NCBI GenBank assembly: GCA_045534775.1
Contig: JAZSKI010000049.1
Coordinates: forward strand, 35,235 to 99,234
Reading direction: 5' to 3'
Length of the DNA stretch: 64,000 nucleotides
DNA from: JAZOTK01 sp045534775
GTDB lineage: Bacteria > Bacillota > Clostridia > RUG12999
This document shows positions 43,592-51,946 of the stretch, one piece after another. The notes below the pieces were generated by a model. It made no database searches. It was given only the letters and a program-made list of their open reading frames with translations, and was not told the origin of the DNA. Made by a program: the position numbers and the translations under genes. Each line of letters begins with the position of its first letter. Positions within the stretch are counted from its first letter, which is position 1.

Positions 43592-44695
43592 ATGGCAAGC
43601 TTAAGCTTAAAAGGAATTTACAAAAGATATGCCGGCGGCGTAGAAGCTGTAAAAGACTTTAATATTGAAATCGCAGACAAAGAATTTATCATTCTTCTCG
43701 GCCCCTCAGGCTGTGGTAAATCCACCACCTTGCGTATGATCGCAGGTCTTGAAGAAATCAGCGAAGGAGAGCTTTACATAGGCGACAAGCTTATGAACGA
43801 CGTTGCTCCTAAGGACAGAGATATAGCGATGGTTTTCCAGAACTATGCTCTTTATCCTCACATGACGGTATATGAAAACATGGCTTTTGGTCTTAAACTC
43901 AGAAAGACACCTAAAGCCGAAATCAAAAAACGTGTTGAAGAAGCAGCAAGAATTCTTGATATTGCTCACCTTCTCGACAGAAAACCGAAGGCTCTCTCCG
44001 GCGGTCAGCGTCAGCGTGTTGCTCTCGGTCGTGCTATCGTTCGTGAACCTCAGGTGTTCCGTATGGACGAACCTCTTTCTAACCTGGATGCTAAACTCCG
44101 TGCTCAGATGCGTACCGAGATTAATAAGCTCCACCAGCGTCTCCAGACTACTTTTATCTACGTTACACACGACCAGATAGAAGCTATGACAATGGGTAGC
44201 CGTATCGTTGTTATGAAAGACGGCGTGGTTCAGCAGATTGATAATCCCCAGTTCTTGTATGAAAATCCTGTTAATATGTTCGTTGCAGGCTTTATCGGAA
44301 GTCCTCCGATGAACTTTGTTGATTCTGTAATAGAAAAGAAGGATAATGGCTTATATATCACCTTTGGTAATTCCTCTGTTAAGGTTCCCGAAGGTAAAGC
44401 AAAGAAATTGGAAGCTTATATCGGTAAGGAAGTTGTATTCGGTATCAGACCCGAAAACGTACACGATGAAGAAATGTATGTATCAACTCTTACAGAGAGC
44501 GTAGTAACAGCTCGTGTTGATGTAACCGAAGCAATGGGTGCTGAAACATATCTGTATCTCACAATTGAAGATTCAAGCTTCATTGCAAGAGTTAATCCCA
44601 GAACAACTGCTAAACCTCAGGATAGTATTACAGTTGCGTTTGATATGGAAAAAATGCACGTATTTGATAAGGATACAGAGCTTGCTGTTATCTAA
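43592..44695 (+). CDS. Sugar ABC importer ATPase, MsmK/UgpC family
   Basis: A 367-residue ATPase of the MalK/MsmX/UgpC type that energises carbohydrate importers. It has Walker A LLGPSGCGKSTT (about 35-46), the Q-loop in MVFQNYALYPHMT, signature LSGGQRQRVALGRA (about 135-148), Walker B VFRMDEPLSNLDA (about 154-166; the usual hydrophobic residue before MDE is arginine), the switch VTHDQIEAMT and a C-terminal TOBE/OB regulatory domain (about 240-367). No permeases or binding protein are adjacent. Such single-gene ATPases often serve several importers. It is monocistronic, with its own promoter and terminator. Confidence 0.92.
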   Translation: MASLSLKGIYKRYAGGVEAVKDFNIEIADKEFIILLGPSGCGKSTTLRMIAGLEEISEGELYIGDKLMNDVAPKDRDIAMVFQNYALYPHMTVYENMAFGLKLRKTPKAEIKKRVEEAARILDIAHLLDRKPKALSGGQRQRVALGRAIVREPQVFRMDEPLSNLDAKLRAQMRTEINKLHQRLQTTFIYVTHDQIEAMTMGSRIVVMKDGVVQQIDNPQFLYENPVNMFVAGFIGSPPMNFVDSVIEKKDNGLYITFGNSSVKVPEGKAKKLEAYIGKEVVFGIRPENVHDEEMYVSTLTESVVTARVDVTEAMGAETYLYLTIEDSSFIARVNPRTTAKPQDSITVAFDMEKMHVFDKDTELAVI

Positions 44696-44705
44696 TTTAA
44701 GACTT

Positions 44706-44741
44706 AAAGTCACCGAAAAATTTCGGTGACTTTATTTTTTT
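44706..44741 (+). terminator. Rho-independent terminator of the MsmK/UgpC gene
   Basis: AAAGTCACCGAAA (44706-44718) pairs exactly with TTTCGGTGACTTT (44721-44733), followed by a T-rich tract (ATTTTTTT). Confidence 0.88.
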
Positions 44742-44797
44742 AGCTATAAATGATAATAAATCCTTGTCATTCCTGTATTTTTTATTGAAATTAGGGC

Positions 44798-44826
44798 TTT
44801 ACAAGTCCGTTTTGTTATGATAAAAT
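44798..44826 (+). promoter_or_regulatory. Promoter of the parvulin/kinase pair
   Basis: TTTACA (44798-44803), a 17-nt spacer and TAAAAT (44821-44826) preceded by TGA (extended -10), 34 nt before the ATG. Confidence 0.65.
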
Positions 44827-44860
44827 AATTATGTATGTGTTTTTTAAGGAGGATATTTAT

Positions 44861-46144
44861 ATGGTGAAGAAAATTTGTGCCGGTGTGCTTGCCGCAGCTC
44901 TTATGACTTCCGTAGCTTTCGGTCAGGTAATCGAGCTTTGCTCCGGCAATTCCGAAATTAATATATTGACCGATACCGCAAGCAGCGATACCTTACTGTA
45001 TTCCCCTCTTTGCATCAACGGTCGAACCTTTGTTGAAATGACCGAAGCCGCAAGGATTTTCGGTATTGAAATCAAAGAGGCCGGCGGCGTTGTTACAGCA
45101 ACCTGCGAGGATAAAAGCGTAAAGCTCTTTGTAAATGAAAACAAAGCTCATACAACGGAGGATATTGCTCTTGACACCGCTCCCCTTTTCATAGAGGGTA
45201 CACTTTATATCCCCATTCGTCCTTTGCTTGAGAACTTAAGCTGGGGCGTAGGTTATTCCGCTTCTTTAAATCAGGTTATCGTAAGCAACAACCCCGTAAT
45301 TATGGAAATAGGCGGAAACGCTGTCAGGACAGACGAATTTGATGTATACTATAATATGCAGGTTGCCTCTTTGAAAGCACAAGGCGCAACCGACGAGCAA
45401 ATTGCTCAGCTTGATGCCGATATGAAATCACATATAAACTATACTCTTCAGGAACTTAACGCTCTTTATTATGCGGCTGTAAACAGCGGCTTCGGATATA
45501 TGCTTGATTCGGGCAACGCCAAGAGTAATATATCAAGCTATTTAACCGACCTAAGAAAAAACGTGGATTTGGTTGTTCTTGATACCTCTCTCGCCATAGA
45601 GCTTGAGAAAAGCCATATAGTAGATGCCTATTTCCGGGCTGTATCTGCAGCTGTCAGCTCAACAGATGAGGAAATAGACGAAGCATATAAATCAAAATAT
45701 ATCACCGCAAAGCATATTTTAATTCCTTCCGTAAATCTCGAAACAGGCGAGGCACTTTCTGATGAAGAAATAAAGGCGACCGAAAAGCTCGTGCTTGAAA
45801 TTTCCGAGAAATTAAAAAATGGTGAGGATTTCGACAAGCTGATGAAGGAATATTCCAAAGATACAGGATTAGCGCATTATCCCGACGGTTATACCTTCAC
45901 AACCGGTGAAATGGTAGCGGAATTTGAAACTGCCGCATTTAATTTGAAGGAAAACGAGGTTAGCAAGCCGATAAAAACCAATTACGGCTATCACATTATA
46001 AAAAGATTGCCTCTTGCTGATTTGTCCGATTCCCTGAAGCAAATTATATTAAGCGGGTTGAATAACACGAAGCTGAACGAATATATCAAAGATATAGTTG
46101 AAAACAGCGATATAAAAATTATAACCGACGAGGAGATAAAATAA
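44861..46144 (+). CDS. Secreted parvulin-type foldase with copper-amine-oxidase-like N-domain
   Basis: A 427-residue secreted protein. It has a signal peptide (about 1-20), then a copper-amine-oxidase N-terminal-like domain (about 38-130; YSPLCINGRTFVEMTEAARIFG, LYIPIRPLLENLSWG), a helical SurA/PrsA-like chaperone region (about 140-270) and a parvulin peptidyl-prolyl isomerase domain (about 280-385; AKHILIPS, GYHIIKRL). It probably folds exported proteins at the wall. I chose the ATG at 44861, behind AAGGAGG, over 44831. There is no lipobox, unlike PrsA. Its TAA shares a base with the ATG of the next gene. Confidence 0.85.
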   Translation: MVKKICAGVLAAALMTSVAFGQVIELCSGNSEINILTDTASSDTLLYSPLCINGRTFVEMTEAARIFGIEIKEAGGVVTATCEDKSVKLFVNENKAHTTEDIALDTAPLFIEGTLYIPIRPLLENLSWGVGYSASLNQVIVSNNPVIMEIGGNAVRTDEFDVYYNMQVASLKAQGATDEQIAQLDADMKSHINYTLQELNALYYAAVNSGFGYMLDSGNAKSNISSYLTDLRKNVDLVVLDTSLAIELEKSHIVDAYFRAVSAAVSSTDEEIDEAYKSKYITAKHILIPSVNLETGEALSDEEIKATEKLVLEISEKLKNGEDFDKLMKEYSKDTGLAHYPDGYTFTTGEMVAEFETAAFNLKENEVSKPIKTNYGYHIIKRLPLADLSDSLKQIILSGLNNTKLNEYIKDIVENSDIKIITDEEIK

Positions 46145-47226
46145 TGATAATAACAGACGAACTTAAGTTGGCGCTTGAAAGCTTTGGGTTAGATAAGGAT
46201 TTTGAAAAAATCGAGACTCTTGGCATAGGAAACATAAATGCTTCCTATAAAGTAACTCTCACAAACGGCAAAAAATATTCTTTTCAAAGGCTTAATACTA
46301 AGGTATTTAAAAATCCCGATGAGGTTATGAGTAATATAATGAAGGTTACTGCTCATCTGAAAGATAAAATCAAGGAAGAGGGCGGCGACCCTTCAAGGGA
46401 AACCCTTGGTTTTATCACCACAAAGGATGGTTCTCCTTTGTATTACTACGATGATGACACCGTGTACAGAGCTTACGAATTCGTTGATGGTGTCATTACC
46501 CTTCAAAGTACATCCAACGCGGAGGAAGCTTATAAAGCCGCGTTCACCTTCGGCAGGTTCCAAAAACGTCTGGCAGATTTTGATGCCACGGTGCTTTTTG
46601 AGACCATCCCTGATTTCCATAACACCGCCAAACGTTTTGAAACCTTTTTAAACAGCGTTAAGGCGGATAAAGCAGGCAGGCTTGCCGAGGTTCGCGAATA
46701 TGTTGACTACTGTCTTGAAGAAAAGTATCTTGCAACTGCCATTGTTGATGCCGTATCTTCAGGCGAGCTTCCCTTGCGTGTTACCCATAACGACACCAAA
46801 ATCAACAACATTCTTTTTGATGCCGAAACAAAGGAAGGCATTTGCGTAATCGACCTTGATACGGTTATGCCCGCCACCTCACTTTATGATTTCGGTGATA
46901 TGATACGCTCAGGTGCCGCCTATACCGAAGAGGACGAAACCGACCTTTCAAAGGTAGGAATAAACCTGGAATACTACGAAGCCTTTGTGAAAGGCTTTAA
47001 AGCAGGGGTTGATGGCGGACTTACCGACGCAGAAATTTCAAGACTTGCGCTTAGTGCAAAGGTAATAGCATTCGAGCTTGCCATCAGATTTTTGGGCGAC
47101 TACCTTGACGGAGATATTTATTTCTCCATCAGACGGCCCGACCATAATAAAATCCGCGCAATAAACCAGCTCACACTACTTAAGGATATGGAAAACAAAT
47201 ACGATAAAATGGTTGCTGTAAAATAA
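46144..47226 (+). CDS. Phosphotransferase of the APH family, NahK-like (N-acetylhexosamine 1-kinase)
   Basis: A 360-residue kinase of the aminoglycoside-phosphotransferase fold. It has the glycine-rich LGIGNINASYKV (about 27-38), the catalytic loop THNDTKINNILFD (about 216-228) and metal-binding VIDLDTVMP (about 238-246). Length and motifs resemble N-acetylhexosamine 1-kinase, which phosphorylates GlcNAc or GalNAc at C1 in lacto-N-biose and mucin-sugar use. No lacto-N-biose phosphorylase is nearby, so the substrate is uncertain. It is coupled to the upstream foldase gene by a one-base overlap. Confidence 0.75.
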   Translation: MIITDELKLALESFGLDKDFEKIETLGIGNINASYKVTLTNGKKYSFQRLNTKVFKNPDEVMSNIMKVTAHLKDKIKEEGGDPSRETLGFITTKDGSPLYYYDDDTVYRAYEFVDGVITLQSTSNAEEAYKAAFTFGRFQKRLADFDATVLFETIPDFHNTAKRFETFLNSVKADKAGRLAEVREYVDYCLEEKYLATAIVDAVSSGELPLRVTHNDTKINNILFDAETKEGICVIDLDTVMPATSLYDFGDMIRSGAAYTEEDETDLSKVGINLEYYEAFVKGFKAGVDGGLTDAEISRLALSAKVIAFELAIRFLGDYLDGDIYFSIRRPDHNKIRAINQLTLLKDMENKYDKMVAVK

Positions 47227-47338
47227 AAAAACAAGCTGAATTCTTAAGACATTAAAATCTGAGATAAAGCATTTTAAAATTTTAACAGAGTATATCCGAA
47301 ATCAAATTGTATCAGAAAACTTCGGAAATGCCAACTAT

Positions 47339-47400
47339 AAAATGCTGTCTCAAGAAAAGGTGACTGCTTTGCAGTCGCCCTGCTTAAGACGGCATTTTTT
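47339..47400 (+). terminator. Two-part hairpin terminator touching the hyd operon ribosome binding site
   Basis: The outer stem joins AAATGC-GTCT-AAG (47339-47354) to CTT-AGAC-GCATTT (47383-47397) with two mismatches. The inner stem is GGTGACTGC / GCAGTCGCC around TTT. It ends in TTTTTT at 47400, and GGAAGG starts at 47405. An octamer CTTAAGAC equal to part of the descending arm also occurs upstream at 47243-47250, and GCATTTT occurs at 47269-47275. These could compete for the ascending arm, so it may be a conditional terminator. Confidence 0.65.
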
Positions 47401-47417
47401 GCAAGGAAGGTGTAAAT

Positions 47418-47663
47418 TTGGAAAACAAAATTGCCTTAATTGGAATAATCGTAGAAGAAAGCTCCGCCGCCGAAAAGGTCAACGGAGTGCTTCATGGCTT
47501 TGCCGATTATATAATAGGAAGAATGGGCATCCCTTACCGAAGCCGTGGGCTTAATGTTATATCGGTGGTTATTGATGCACCTCAAAAAACCATAAGCACC
47601 ATTGCCGGCAGATTAGGTATGATAGACGGAATAAGCGTAAAAACGGTAAATGCGAGGGTGTAA
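47418..47663 (+). CDS. TM1266-type iron-only hydrogenase system putative regulator
   Basis: An 81-residue ferredoxin-like-fold (ACT/NikR-like) protein with ALIGIIVEESSAAEKVN at the start, GRMGIPYRSRGLNVISVVID in the middle and IAGRLGMIDGISVKT near the end. This pattern marks the TM1266 family, encoded beside hydE/G/F in many anaerobes and thought to regulate the hydrogenase system. The start is TTG (47418), 5 nt after GGAAGGTG. Its 3' end runs to 5 nt before hydE. The terminator-like hairpin immediately upstream leaves no room for a promoter between it and this gene. Confidence 0.87.
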   Translation: MENKIALIGIIVEESSAAEKVNGVLHGFADYIIGRMGIPYRSRGLNVISVVIDAPQKTISTIAGRLGMIDGISVKTVNARV

Positions 47664-47667
47664 AATT

Positions 47668-48675
47668 ATGTTGAGAAATGTTGTAGACGAGATAAAAAGC
47701 GGCATCAAGCCTACCCGCGAGCAGGTTAAACAACTGCTCGATGCCGGCGAAGAAAAGTGGGTATATATTTTCAGGCAGGCAGACGAGATAAGGCAAAAAT
47801 ATGTCGGCAATACTGTTCATATAAGAGCTATTATTGAATTTTCAAATTATTGTTGCCGCCGCTGTGCCTATTGCGGACTGAATGCGGCGAATAAACAAAT
47901 TGAAAGATACCGCATGTCTCCGACAGAAATTATAGAAACTGCCGTCGAGGCGTGGGAAGCAGGGTATAAAACCGTTGTCCTTCAATCGGGCGAGGACCCC
48001 TGGTATACCCCTCAGATTTTAGGTGATATTGTCTATGAAATCCGCAGTAACACAGGACTTGTCGTTACTCTGAGTTGCGGGGAAATGTCTTTCGAGGACT
48101 ACAAATATCTCCGCGAATGTGGTGCGGGAAGGTATTTACTTAAACACGAAACCTCTTCCCATGAAATATATGCATCTCTCCATCCCGACAGTAATCTTTC
48201 CGCGAGGGTTCAATGTCTGCATAATTTAAAAAAGTTAGGTTATGAGACAGGTAGCGGATTTATGATAGGCCTGCCCGAACAGACAACCGAAACCATAGCC
48301 GAGGATATTATGCTGATTAACTCTTTGCCTTGCGACATGGCAGGCATAGGGCCCTTTATTCCATGCGAGAACACCCCTCTGCAACGGCATCCGGCAGGTT
48401 CTGTAGAGTTGACCAAGAGAGCGGTTGCTCTTGCAAGACTTATAGTGAAACAAATAAATTTACCCGCCACCACCGCCCTCGGTGTAATAAACGGCGAAGA
48501 AAAAAGAAACATCTTTTCCTGCGGTGCTAATGTTATTATGCAAAAGGTAACACCGCCCGCCATGCGGAATTTATATAAAATTTACCCCGCCGATTTCGGC
48601 GAGCCAAAATCTGTTTTACAGGAAAGACGCGAGCTTGAAGATTTCATACGAAGTCTCGGAAGAAAGCCGCTTTAA
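47668..48675 (+). CDS. hydE: [FeFe]-hydrogenase maturase HydE (radical SAM)
   Basis: A 335-residue radical SAM enzyme that helps build the diiron subcluster of the H-cluster. The CX3CX2C motif is CCRRCAYC (about 56-63), preceded by IRAIIEFSNYC. VVLQSGEDPWYT and GSGFMIGLPEQT are further HydE signatures. The optional second cluster (CX7CX2C near the C-terminus, seen in Thermotoga) is absent. I use the ATG at 47668 with GAGGGTG upstream. Its 3' end is followed by hydG after 19 nt. Confidence 0.94.
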   Translation: MLRNVVDEIKSGIKPTREQVKQLLDAGEEKWVYIFRQADEIRQKYVGNTVHIRAIIEFSNYCCRRCAYCGLNAANKQIERYRMSPTEIIETAVEAWEAGYKTVVLQSGEDPWYTPQILGDIVYEIRSNTGLVVTLSCGEMSFEDYKYLRECGAGRYLLKHETSSHEIYASLHPDSNLSARVQCLHNLKKLGYETGSGFMIGLPEQTTETIAEDIMLINSLPCDMAGIGPFIPCENTPLQRHPAGSVELTKRAVALARLIVKQINLPATTALGVINGEEKRNIFSCGANVIMQKVTPPAMRNLYKIYPADFGEPKSVLQERRELEDFIRSLGRKPL

Positions 48676-48694
48676 TTTGAAAGGATATGAAAAA

Positions 48695-50113
48695 ATGTAT
48701 AATAAAAATTCATCAAAGGCAGAGGAATTTATCTGCCACGAGGAAATTCTCGATACCTTAAAATATGCAGAGGAGAATAAAAATAACGCAGAGCTTATTG
48801 AAAAAATCCTCGATAAAGCCAGAGAAAGGAAAGGGCTGTCGCATCGGGAAGCCGCTGTGCTGCTTGACTGCGAAATAGAGGAAAAGAATCAGGAAATATA
48901 CGCATTGGCACAGCAAATCAAAAAGGATTTCTACGGTAACCGTATAGTAATATTTGCACCTCTTTACCTTTCCAACTACTGTGTTAACGGTTGTGTTTAC
49001 TGTCCGTATCACTTGAAAAACAAGCATATAGCACGCAAAAAATTAACTCAGGAAGAGGTTAAACGTGAGGTCATGGCCTTGCAGGATATGGGCCATAAAC
49101 GACTCGCCATTGAGGCAGGTGAGGACCCGGTTAACAACCCTATTGAATATATTTTGGAATGTATTGATACTATTTACAGCATAAAACACAAAAACGGTGC
49201 TATTCGCCGCGTTAATGTAAACATCGCGGCAACCACCGTTGAGAATTACAGAAAATTAAAGGATGCGGGTATCGGTACCTATATACTGTTCCAGGAAACC
49301 TATCATAAAGAAAGCTATGAAACGCTCCATCCCACAGGTCCAAAGCACAATTATGCCTATCATACAGAGGCTATGGACCGAGCTATGGAAGGCGGCATTG
49401 ATGATGTGGGACTCGGTGTTTTGTTCGGTCTGGAATTATACAGATACGAATTTGCAGGACTTTTGATGCACGCCGAGCATCTTGAAAGCGTGTTCGGTGT
49501 AGGTCCTCATACCATCAGTGTTCCCCGTATCCGCCACGCAGACGATATTGATGCAGATGCCTTTGATAACGGTATTGATGACGATACCTTTGCAAAGCTG
49601 GTTGCTTGTATCAGAATCGCCGTACCCTATACAGGTATGATAGTTTCCACCCGTGAAAGCAAGGCTTGTCGTGAAAAAGTCCTTCATCTGGGTATTTCTC
49701 AAATCAGCGGCGGGTCAAGAACCAGCGTAGGCGGCTATGTTGAGCCTGAACCTGAGGACGATAAATCCGAACAGTTTGACGTAGAGGATAAACGAACTCT
49801 TGACGAGATTGTAAAATGGCTGATGGAAATGGATTATATCCCCAGCTTCTGCACCGCCTGCTATCGCGAAGGCAGAACCGGCGACAGATTTATGTCCCTG
49901 TGTAAAAGCGGTCAGATACAAAACTGCTGTCTGCCCAATGCACTGATGACCCTGCAGGAATATCTTGAAGACTACGCTTCTCCCGAAACAAAAGCTATAG
50001 GCGAAAAGCTTATTTTAAAGGATATGGACACTATTCCCAACGAAAAGGTTAAAAGAATTGTTGCAGAGAATTTAGAAAACATTAAGAACGGAAAAAGAGA
50101 TTTTAGATTTTAA
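48695..50113 (+). CDS. hydG: [FeFe]-hydrogenase maturase HydG (tyrosine lyase)
   Basis: A 472-residue radical SAM tyrosine lyase that makes CO and cyanide ligands for the H-cluster. The N-terminal SAM cluster motif is CVNGCVYC (about 93-100), and the second, dangler-iron-bearing cluster is in the C-terminal part (CTACYREGRTGDRFM, then CKSGQIQNCC, about 390-420). Length equals the family norm when the ATG at 48695 (AAAGGA upstream) is used; the longer frame from 48635 would overlap hydE. Confidence 0.96.
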   Translation: MYNKNSSKAEEFICHEEILDTLKYAEENKNNAELIEKILDKARERKGLSHREAAVLLDCEIEEKNQEIYALAQQIKKDFYGNRIVIFAPLYLSNYCVNGCVYCPYHLKNKHIARKKLTQEEVKREVMALQDMGHKRLAIEAGEDPVNNPIEYILECIDTIYSIKHKNGAIRRVNVNIAATTVENYRKLKDAGIGTYILFQETYHKESYETLHPTGPKHNYAYHTEAMDRAMEGGIDDVGLGVLFGLELYRYEFAGLLMHAEHLESVFGVGPHTISVPRIRHADDIDADAFDNGIDDDTFAKLVACIRIAVPYTGMIVSTRESKACREKVLHLGISQISGGSRTSVGGYVEPEPEDDKSEQFDVEDKRTLDEIVKWLMEMDYIPSFCTACYREGRTGDRFMSLCKSGQIQNCCLPNALMTLQEYLEDYASPETKAIGEKLILKDMDTIPNEKVKRIVAENLENIKNGKRDFRF

Positions 50114-50125
50114 TGGGGTGGTCAT

Positions 50126-51328
50126 GTGATAAATACTTTATCCGAAGCACCTAAATCGGTGCGAACTCATATTGCATTTTTCGGCAGAAGAAATGCAGGC
50201 AAATCCTCTTTAATAAATGCTTTTTCGGGTCAGACTGCGGCTTTGGTTTCCGATATCCCCGGCACCACCACCGACCCGGTATATAAGCCTATGGAAATCT
50301 ATCCCATAGGTCCGTGTGTGCTGATAGATACGGCAGGCTTTGACGACGAGGGAAGCCTGGGCAATATGCGGGTTGAAAAAACCACAGAGGTTGCTATGGA
50401 AGCTGATATGGCAATTATGGTTTTTTCGCCGGAACAAAAGGATTTTTGCTATGAGCAAAAATGGATTGAGCTTCTCAAGGAGAAAAAATGTCATATTATC
50501 GGCGTGGTGAATAAATGCGATTTGTCGGAGACTTCGCAGGAAACAGCCTCAGAAATATCGAAGCTTTTTGATATTTCCGTCTCCGCCGTCAGCGCCAAAG
50601 AAAATATTGGTATGGATTCCCTGCGTAAAATGATAGCCGATGCTCTGCCCGATGACGGCGAGCCGGGCAGTATAACCGGTCATCTTTGCGGCGCAGGCGA
50701 CAGCGTGCTTTTGATTATGCCGCAGGATATTCAGGCTCCCAAAGGAAGGCTTATTCTTCCTCAACAGCAGATTATCCGCGACCTGCTTGATTTAAAGGCA
50801 ATTGTCACCTCTGCTACGGCAGATAAGATGGATGAAGGTCTTTCCCTGCTGAAAACTCCGCCTAAGCTGATTATAACCGACTCACAGGTTTTTGATTATG
50901 TATACGAAAGAAAGCCCGAGGGCAGTATGCTTACCTCCTTTTCCGTATTACTTGCCGCCTATAAGGGTGATATAGCCGTATTCCGCAAAGGTGCAGAGAA
51001 AATTCGTCATTTAAAGGAAACAGATACAGTTTTAATTGCCGAAGCCTGTACTCACGCTCCACAGACAGAGGATATAGGCAGAGTAAAAATCCCCCGTATG
51101 CTGAAAAAAATGATTGGCGAAAAGCTACGGTTTGAGATAGTAGCCGGCAAAGATTTTCCGCAGGATTTGAGCAGATATGCTCTTGTAATCCATTGCGGCG
51201 GCTGTATGTTTAACAGAAAATATGTTTTAAACCGCATATCGGCTTGCGTAAATGCAGGTGTACCCATAACTAACTACGGTATTGCGATCGCTGAAATAAA
51301 AGGCATTTTAGATAAGATAACAGATTGA
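50126..51328 (+). CDS. hydF: [FeFe]-hydrogenase maturation GTPase HydF
   Basis: A 400-residue scaffold protein on which the diiron subcluster precursor is assembled. The GTPase domain (about 1-175) has P-loop GRRNAGKSS (about 20-28), DTAGFDDEG and NKCD. The C-terminal cluster-binding domain has EACTHAP (about 306) and VIHCGGCMFN (about 352-361), which provide the His/Cys ligands. The start is GTG (50126) after GGGGTGG. It completes the TM1266-hydEGF operon. The hydrogenase structural gene itself is not in this window. Confidence 0.95.
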   Translation: MINTLSEAPKSVRTHIAFFGRRNAGKSSLINAFSGQTAALVSDIPGTTTDPVYKPMEIYPIGPCVLIDTAGFDDEGSLGNMRVEKTTEVAMEADMAIMVFSPEQKDFCYEQKWIELLKEKKCHIIGVVNKCDLSETSQETASEISKLFDISVSAVSAKENIGMDSLRKMIADALPDDGEPGSITGHLCGAGDSVLLIMPQDIQAPKGRLILPQQQIIRDLLDLKAIVTSATADKMDEGLSLLKTPPKLIITDSQVFDYVYERKPEGSMLTSFSVLLAAYKGDIAVFRKGAEKIRHLKETDTVLIAEACTHAPQTEDIGRVKIPRMLKKMIGEKLRFEIVAGKDFPQDLSRYALVIHCGGCMFNRKYVLNRISACVNAGVPITNYGIAIAEIKGILDKITD

Positions 51329-51343
51329 AAAAGGAGTGATACT

Positions 51344-51946
51344 GTGAAAAAATTTAATACAAAGATAATGGTACAAATGGCTCTTATGATAAGTATAGTA
51401 ATCGTTATGGGTATGACACCCATAGGGTTTATAAGAATTCCGCCCATTTCAATCACTATGCTTCATTTACCCGTAATCGTAGGGTCTATAGTTTTAGGAC
51501 CGCTGTGCGGCGGTATTCTGGGACTTACCTTCGGCCTTGTCAGTATGTGGAATGCTATAATAAATCCCCTTCCTCCCCCGTCACTTTCCTGGATGCTTTC
51601 GCCCTTTGCAAGCGGCTATCCTCTCCAGTCCATATTTATTTGCCTTGCTCCGCGAATCGCTTTAGGCATTTTGCCCGCACTTCTTATGAGGCTTTTCGAC
51701 AGGAAGAAAACCGCAAACAGACTCAGCATCGGATTTTCCGCAGGTATTTCCACCATTGCACATACTTTTATGTTTCTGGGTTGTATTAACTTATTCCCTT
51801 CCGAAGAAGTTTTTATGCCTATTATGTCCATAGTGAAAACTGTTGCCGGCCTTAACGGGTCATTGGAATTTGTAGCCGCAATTACCGTTTCCGTGGCTAT
51901 TTGTAAAAGCCTTATAAAATATACAAGAGGTAATAAAAATGCGTGA
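51344..51946 (+). CDS. ECF transporter substrate-binding (S) component
   Basis: A 200-residue membrane protein with about six helices and the S-component pattern near the first helix (MVQMALMISIVIVM), followed by HLPVIVGSIVLGPLCGGILGL. S components bind a vitamin or other small molecule and share the EcfA1-EcfA2-EcfT energising module; such a module is encoded 2 kb downstream. The ligand is not predictable with confidence. The start is GTG (51344), 7 nt after AAGGAG. It overlaps the P1 peptidase gene by 8 nt. Confidence 0.85.
   Translation: MKKFNTKIMVQMALMISIVIVMGMTPIGFIRIPPISITMLHLPVIVGSIVLGPLCGGILGLTFGLVSMWNAIINPLPPPSLSWMLSPFASGYPLQSIFICLAPRIALGILPALLMRLFDRKKTANRLSIGFSAGISTIAHTFMFLGCINLFPSEEVFMPIMSIVKTVAGLNGSLEFVAAITVSVAICKSLIKYTRGNKNA

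Noticed and set aside
47418..51328. Complete hydrogenase operon
   Set aside because: Only maturation genes hydE, hydG and hydF plus the TM1266 regulator are present; no H-cluster protein with the L1-L3 motifs occurs in the window.
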